The notes under the pieces: generated by a model | What the model saw: only the letters and a program-made list of their open reading frames with translations | Told to the model about the DNA's origin: nothing | Databases searched by the model: none | Position numbers and translations under genes: made by a program | Shown here: one piece after another, positions 31,929 through 35,218 of the stretch | How positions within the stretch are numbered: position 1 is the stretch's first letter | Layout: every line of letters starts with the position of its first letter | From: Salinicoccus albus DSM 19776 | GTDB taxonomy: Bacteria > Bacillota > Bacilli > Staphylococcales > Salinicoccaceae | Reading direction: 5' to 3' | NCBI RefSeq assembly: GCF_000385175.1 | Contig: NZ_ARQJ01000012.1 | Coordinates: 1-35,218 of the forward strand | Length of the DNA stretch: 35,218 bases

Positions 31929-31947
31929 CCCCCTCCATCTCCGCTTA
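31929..31947 (+). other. Possible attachment-site remnant resembling a tmRNA 3' end
   Basis: CCCTCCATCTCCGCTTA resembles the 3' end of ssrA (arm ...CCATCTCC), a common prophage target. The rest of tmRNA is absent here, as expected for attR when the intact gene lies at the other end. Short match, so tentative. Confidence 0.4.
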
Positions 31948-31966
31948 CACTGCAATACAACCTATT

Positions 31967-32002
31967 AAGCCCCTTTAAATTACTATTTAAAGGGGCTTTT
32001 CT
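31967..32002. terminator. Bidirectional terminator at prophage/host edge
   Basis: AAGCCCCTTTAAAT (31967-31980) is a perfect inverted repeat of ATTTAAAGGGGCTT (31985-31998) around TACT, then TTCTTC. It probably ends the nucleotidyltransferase pair or, if the att reading is right, the ssrA transcript. Confidence 0.85.
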
Positions 32003-32018
32003 TCGTCTCTCATTATAT

Positions 32019-32045
32019 GTTTAGTAAGTAAGAACGCGTGGTAAA
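32019..32045 (+). promoter_or_regulatory. Candidate sigma-B promoter of csbD
   Basis: GTTTAG (32019-32024) and GGTAAA (32040-32045) are 15 bp apart, near the sigma-B consensus GTTTAA-N12-15-GGGTAT. CsbD-family genes are known sigma-B targets. Confidence 0.5.
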
Positions 32046-32089
32046 TACATACTGAACAATAGATTAAATCTATTTTAGGAGTGAAAATT

Positions 32090-32272
32090 ATGGCTGAAGA
32101 AGATAAAAAAGAACAAACAAAAGGCAATTTAAAAGAAACGATTGGTAATGCCACTGGTGATAAAAACTTAGAAGAAGAAGGAAAAAAGGATAAAACAGCA
32201 GGGAAAGCCAAAGAGGTTGTAGAGAAAACGAAGGACAAGGCGAATGAAATGATTGACAAATACAAAAAATAA
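32090..32272 (+). CDS. csbD: CsbD-family stress response protein
   Basis: 60 residues, almost all Lys/Glu/Asp with the family signature [20 protein letters not shown] and [20 protein letters not shown]. It is hydrophilic and probably disordered, induced in general stress. ATG 32090 with AGGAGTG ahead; an in-frame GTG at 32081 overlaps the ribosome site. It begins the host region right of the prophage. Confidence 0.93.
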   Translation: MAEEDKKEQTKGNLKETIGNATGDKNLEEEGKKDKTAGKAKEVVEKTKDKANEMIDKYKK

Positions 32273-32287
32273 TAGTGCAGCAGTAAT

Positions 32288-32331
32288 AAGGACCATCACG
32301 CTCAAGTTTTATGGGTGTGATGGTCCTTTGA
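32288..32331. terminator. Terminator after csbD
   Basis: AAGGACCATCAC (32288-32299) is a perfect 12-bp inverted repeat of GTGATGGTCCTT (32317-32328), followed by TTG. Confidence 0.87.
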
Positions 32332-32415
32332 TGTGCAATCCTCTGAGTTACTTATTTGATTAATTGTTTACATAACATTAAAATAGAAATAGGGAGTATA
32401 TAAGGAGGCATTGCC

Positions 32416-32598
32416 ATTAGTAAATTCCGGATTATTTATAAAAATCGTCTAAGACAGACGATCAATTCAAACCTTTGTACGTTAGACAGTCTTAAAAAGA
32501 TTATCAAAGAATCCAAGAAAGACGGTAAGTCTTATATCTTATTCCATGGAAACGAAATATTTCCGATGCAGGTCAAAAAGGTTAAACAGATAAAGTAA
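32416..32598 (+). CDS. Small basic protein with apparent AUU start (60 aa)
   Basis: AAGGAGG at 32402-32408 is followed 7 bases later by ATT 32416, in a frame opened by a TAA at 32401-32403. No ATG, GTG or TTG lies near; the first ATG codon is 50 residues in. The protein (ISKFRIIYKNRLRQTINSNL, then LDSLKKIIKESKKDGKSYIL, FHGNEIFPMQVKKVKQIK) is compact and basic and looks real. Function unknown. If true, it is the second AUU start in this window. Confidence 0.6.
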   Translation: MSKFRIIYKNRLRQTINSNLCTLDSLKKIIKESKKDGKSYILFHGNEIFPMQVKKVKQIK

Positions 32599-32733
32599 CT
32601 GCATTTAATATTTTGATTCCAGTCCCATTTTGTAACTTTTCTTTTTTAATTGAGGAACGATTGAGTATCATTCCAATTAATAAAAAATCTCTGCTCCTTT
32701 AAAAGACACGTTCACTCATACATTCATCTGATA

Positions 32734-33258
32734 TTATCGTTCTTCATTATCTTTTTTGTAAACATCCCATTCCGATTTTAAAATAGACATAAAAGCTGCA
32801 TCTCTATAGGTCCCTTTAGTATAGAAATGTTCTCTGAGCACCCCTTCGGTTTTAAATCCTTGTTTATGATATATAGCGATTGCTTTTTCATTTTCAGTAT
32901 CTACATACAAATACACTTTATGCATATTCAAAATTTCGAAGGCATACTGCGAGGCCTCGTTAAAGGCGAATTTCGCAAACCCTCTGCCGCTGTATTCGGG
33001 TTTTACTATGATTTCAATTTCACAGTTACGGTGTATGTAATCTATAGAAACCAGATATACGATGCCGACCAATGTTTTGTTGTCATTTTCAATCACAAAC
33101 TGTCTCACAGATTCGTTTTTAAAATTTTTGCTATAAGCGTCTTTTAACTCTGTGAGTGAGTTAAAAGGTTCTTCAAACCAATTTGTCATGATTGAATAAT
33201 CATTTTTAAGCCCATACAAAAAATTAAGATCTTCTTCTTCCAAAGCACGAAGTTTCAT
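32734..33258 (-). CDS. speG: Spermidine N-acetyltransferase SpeG
   Basis: 174 residues, GNAT fold. The start MKLRALEEEDLNFLYGLKND and the box NWFEEPFNSLTEL match SpeG closely, as do YIHRNCEIEIIVKPEYSGRG (acetyl-CoA loop with SGRGFAKFAF) and ILNMHKVYLYVDTENEKAIA. It acetylates spermidine/spermine and protects from polyamine toxicity. Start ATG 33258 with AGGAGGAC ahead. The 250-base gap upstream holds the speG leader; one frame there (TDVIIDAHSKEAHSRKQAAK) is open apart from a TGA and may be a decayed ORF. Confidence 0.9.
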   Translation of the reverse strand: MKLRALEEEDLNFLYGLKNDYSIMTNWFEEPFNSLTELKDAYSKNFKNESVRQFVIENDNKTLVGIVYLVSIDYIHRNCEIEIIVKPEYSGRGFAKFAFNEASQYAFEILNMHKVYLYVDTENEKAIAIYHKQGFKTEGVLREHFYTKGTYRDAAFMSILKSEWDVYKKDNEER

Positions 33259-33471
33259 AATGTCCTCCTCGCGTTAATCCTGTCATATAATGCTTAGCTG
33301 CCTGTTTTCTGGAATGTGCCTCTTTACTGTGTGCATCTATAATAACATCTGTCTCTCAGTTTGGGCTAATCTCTATATTCCGGTTGTTATCTGTTTCATT
33401 CATAGATATGATTTCAGCTTCTGTAAAGTGAACGAGTGCCTCACATAGCATTTTATCAAATAATAGGGTAT

Positions 33472-33502
33472 AAAAAACCGGTTTTCATAATGAAAACCGG
33501 TT
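33472..33502 (-). terminator. Terminator of catE (minus strand)
   Basis: AACCGGTTTTCAT (33476-33488) is a perfect inverted repeat of ATGAAAACCGGTT (33490-33502). The A run on the + strand gives the T tract for the minus strand. Confidence 0.88.
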
Positions 33503-33509
33503 CGCTATA

Positions 33510-34358
33510 TTATGTGGCCAACTCTACATGGTTACCTGAAGGGTCTTGGGCAAATACACTGTCCCCTTTATCTGCAGTACTAACACCTGAATTTTCCAGC
33601 CTGGAAACAGCTGCATCGCGTGCTTCGGCATTCGGATATTTCAAAGTGTATGTGTTCAGGCCAACACTGTCTGTTTCAGGTGCCGGGGCGTCCGCACCGT
33701 GCCATAGATTTATAGCGATATGATGGTGGTAATCTTCGGTGGACATGAATATTGCCTGGCCGCCAAACTTACATACAATATTCATGCCCAGTCCTTCTGT
33801 GTAAAATTTGAGGGTGGAATCGAGATCGGCGACATGCAGGTGAAGATGGCCCATCACAGTATCTTCTGGCAGGCCATGCCATTCACCGCTGGGATTGAAA
33901 TCTTTGAGCAGGCCCTCTGCATCGAGCGGTTCAGTCACCATATTGACCTGATCGCCATGCCATGTCCATGCTTCAGGATCACGGTCGATGTATATTTCGA
34001 TACCGTTGCCGTCCGGATCACTCATATAGAGCGCTTCACTCACATCATGATCTGCGGAGCCCAGTCGCATTTGTTTTCTTGCCAGGTGCATTGTGATGGC
34101 TGCCAGATCTTTTCTCTCAGGCAGCAGGATAGCAAAGTGGTACAGGCCTGATGTTCTTCCTTTCGGTTGTGGGTGTGACGGCTGGTACAATGATAAGATA
34201 CTTGTTTTACCATCTGTCGTCAGACTGGCGGAGTTTTTGTCCTGCTCCAGGATTTTGAATCCAATTGTGTTTGTATAGAACTCTACCGATCTTTCCAGAT
34301 CAGAAACGTTGATTTTTACATGTTGAACATGTGTTGCCGGGGCCTTATGAAAATTCAT
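33510..34358 (-). CDS. catE: VOC-family catechol 2,3-dioxygenase CatE-like
   Basis: 282 residues; two vicinal-oxygen-chelate modules (HVQHVKINVSDLERSVEFYT and MGHLHLHVADLDSTLKFYTE). Likely metal ligands are the His in HLHLHV, the His in YHHHIAINLW and the Glu in NHVELAT. It opens the ring of catechols using Fe(II)/Mn(II). ATG 34358 is behind GGAGGATTT. It is divergent from an HxlR regulator, the layout of the quinone/catechol-responsive catDE genes of Bacillus. Confidence 0.85.
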   Translation of the reverse strand: MNFHKAPATHVQHVKINVSDLERSVEFYTNTIGFKILEQDKNSASLTTDGKTSILSLYQPSHPQPKGRTSGLYHFAILLPERKDLAAITMHLARKQMRLGSADHDVSEALYMSDPDGNGIEIYIDRDPEAWTWHGDQVNMVTEPLDAEGLLKDFNPSGEWHGLPEDTVMGHLHLHVADLDSTLKFYTEGLGMNIVCKFGGQAIFMSTEDYHHHIAINLWHGADAPAPETDSVGLNTYTLKYPNAEARDAAVSRLENSGVSTADKGDSVFAQDPSGNHVELAT

Positions 34359-34382
34359 TGGAAATCCTCCTGAATAATTACT

Positions 34383-34401
34383 TACTTAATGTAACTAAGT
34401 A
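34383..34401. promoter_or_regulatory. Inverted-repeat operator between catE and the HxlR gene
   Basis: TACTTA (34383-34388) and TAAGTA (34396-34401) form a perfect inverted repeat with a 7-base gap in the intergenic region, spaced like the boxes of DUF24/HxlR redox regulators. It overlaps an AT-rich promoter-like stretch for catE. Confidence 0.6.
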
Positions 34402-34492
34402 TAATATATAAAATCTGTAATGTAAAGGAATATAATTTAATTTAAACATTAAGTGATTCGTGGTACAATATTGATAAAGGAAGTGATTAACA

Positions 34493-34819
34493 GTGAAACA
34501 ATCAATACTTTGCCCGAGATTTGAAAAGGCTGTTTCCCTGCTGAGTCAAAGGTGGACTGCGTTGGTCATCTATCAGATGCTTGAAGGACCACAGCGCTTT
34601 GGCGCGATACAGTCGGCAATTGGCGTAAGCGGTAAAGTGCTTTCCGACCGACTTAAGGAGATGGAGCAGGAAGGCCTTGTTAAAAGAGATGTATATCCTG
34701 AAACACCTGTAATTATCGAATATTCTTTAACAGACAAAGGACATTCTCTGGAACCTGTTCTCAGGGATATAGAGAATTGGTCCCAAGACTGGATTTCAAT
34801 AAAAGAAACAGAGGGGTAA
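34493..34819 (+). CDS. HxlR/DUF24-family redox-sensing regulator
   Basis: 108 residues, GTG start behind AGGAAGTG. Winged helix with the family start CPRFEKAVSLLSQRWTALVI and GVSGKVLSDRLKEMEQEGLV. Cys7 aligns with the reactive Cys of YodB/CatR-type sensors that respond to quinones and diamide. It probably represses catE through the inverted repeat at 34383. Confidence 0.9.
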   Translation: MKQSILCPRFEKAVSLLSQRWTALVIYQMLEGPQRFGAIQSAIGVSGKVLSDRLKEMEQEGLVKRDVYPETPVIIEYSLTDKGHSLEPVLRDIENWSQDWISIKETEG

Positions 34820-34911
34820 ATATCCACTGACAGGATGTTTCCTTCAAGGATCAATTGTCATACTGTCAGTATACAGGCCAGGTGCAATGAAAGCATTTCT
34901 GAAAACCGAAG

Positions 34912-34956
34912 AAACATCTCTGAAGTTTTAAATCTTTGACTTTAAGAGATGTTTTT
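34912..34956 (+). terminator. Terminator after the HxlR gene
   Basis: AAACATCTCT (34912-34921) is a perfect inverted repeat of AGAGATGTTT (34945-34954), then TT. The rest of 34820-35075 shows no ORF; TTGAAA (35009) with an AT-rich box near 35030 may be the tRNA promoter. Confidence 0.7.
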
Positions 34957-35075
34957 GCAGTTATTTATAAATGGTGTAAATTTGATGTGAGAAAGTAATA
35001 AAAACTACTTGAAATAAGTTAACAAAAAGTATAGTATATATATCAGATCGTTGAAAAACGGCTAAATAATATTAT

Positions 35076-35149
<74 letters not shown>

Positions 35150-35160
35150 TTTTTAAATCA

Positions 35161-35218
35161 GGTCCCGTGGTGTAGCGGTTAACATGCCTGCCTGTCACGC
35201 AGGAGATCGCGGGTTCGA
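35161..35218 (+). tRNA. tRNA-Asp (GUC), cut by window edge
   Basis: Starts GGTCCCGTGGTGTAGCGG. Anticodon stem-loop CCTGC CTGTCAC GCAGG gives GUC. The T arm (GCGGGTTCGA) is cut off. It follows the initiator tRNA by 11 bases, probably cotranscribed. Confidence 0.93.

Noticed and set aside
33720-34151. 143-codon + strand frame over catE
   Set aside because: Antisense to a clear VOC dioxygenase; no start context.

Overview
This window is the right-hand two thirds of a temperate siphovirus prophage followed by host chromosome from a low- to mid-GC Firmicute, most likely in or near the Staphylococcaceae (for example Salinicoccus, Jeotgalicoccus or Macrococcus-like). The call rests on strong AGGAGG ribosome sites, frequent TTG starts, a staphylococcal-type SpeG acetyltransferase, a CsbD stress protein, an HxlR/CatE pair, and an initiator tRNA-Met/tRNA-Asp pair. 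The genus cannot be fixed by eye.

Layout. (1) 1-4614: early/replication genes, all on +: end of an SSB, a DnaD-like initiator carrying a row of 11-bp-spaced iterons, a DnaC-like loader, a run of small overlapping genes, dUTPase and a RusA-type resolvase. (2) 4622-5550: a sigma-region-4-like late regulator followed by a structured, terminator-rich leader. (3) 5588-15071: SPP1-type packaging and head-tail genes (TerS, TerL, portal, MuF, scaffold, capsid, connectors, tail tube, tail chaperones), interrupted by one minus-strand membrane gene. (4) 15094-24530: tape measure, Dit, a receptor-binding-like protein, a Wzy-like polysaccharide polymerase, a small ORF, and Tal, which appears to start at AUU. 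(5) 24581-27553: a membrane/coiled-coil gene, small membrane proteins, a phi LC3-type holin and a four-domain endolysin with a well-placed internal start. (6) 27646-29789: an accessory block with a candidate sRNA, an Abi_2/AbiF-type HEPN protein preceded by its own promoter and a short RNA ending in a terminator, a FlgT-C-like protein and a 73-residue orphan. (7) 29834-31950: a scar of broken genes (headless DUF4352 protein, integrase C-terminus, orphan C-terminus) and an intact nucleotidyltransferase pair, ending near a short sequence resembling the 3' end of tmRNA. (8) 31967-35218: host genes csbD, a small AUU-start ORF, speG, catE/hxlR and two tRNAs.

How it fits together: the late regulator probably switches on one long transcript from packaging to lysis. 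Genes likely expressed in the lysogen (membrane moron, Wzy, TM/coiled-coil gene, HEPN-RNA pair) sit between terminators or on the opposite strand. The strongest candidates for unusual biology are the Wzy-like polymerase next to the adhesion genes (surface conversion or receptor masking) and the HEPN protein with its upstream RNA, whose terminator hairpin also holds the gene's ribosome site. All function calls come from reading translations and motifs; no database search was run.
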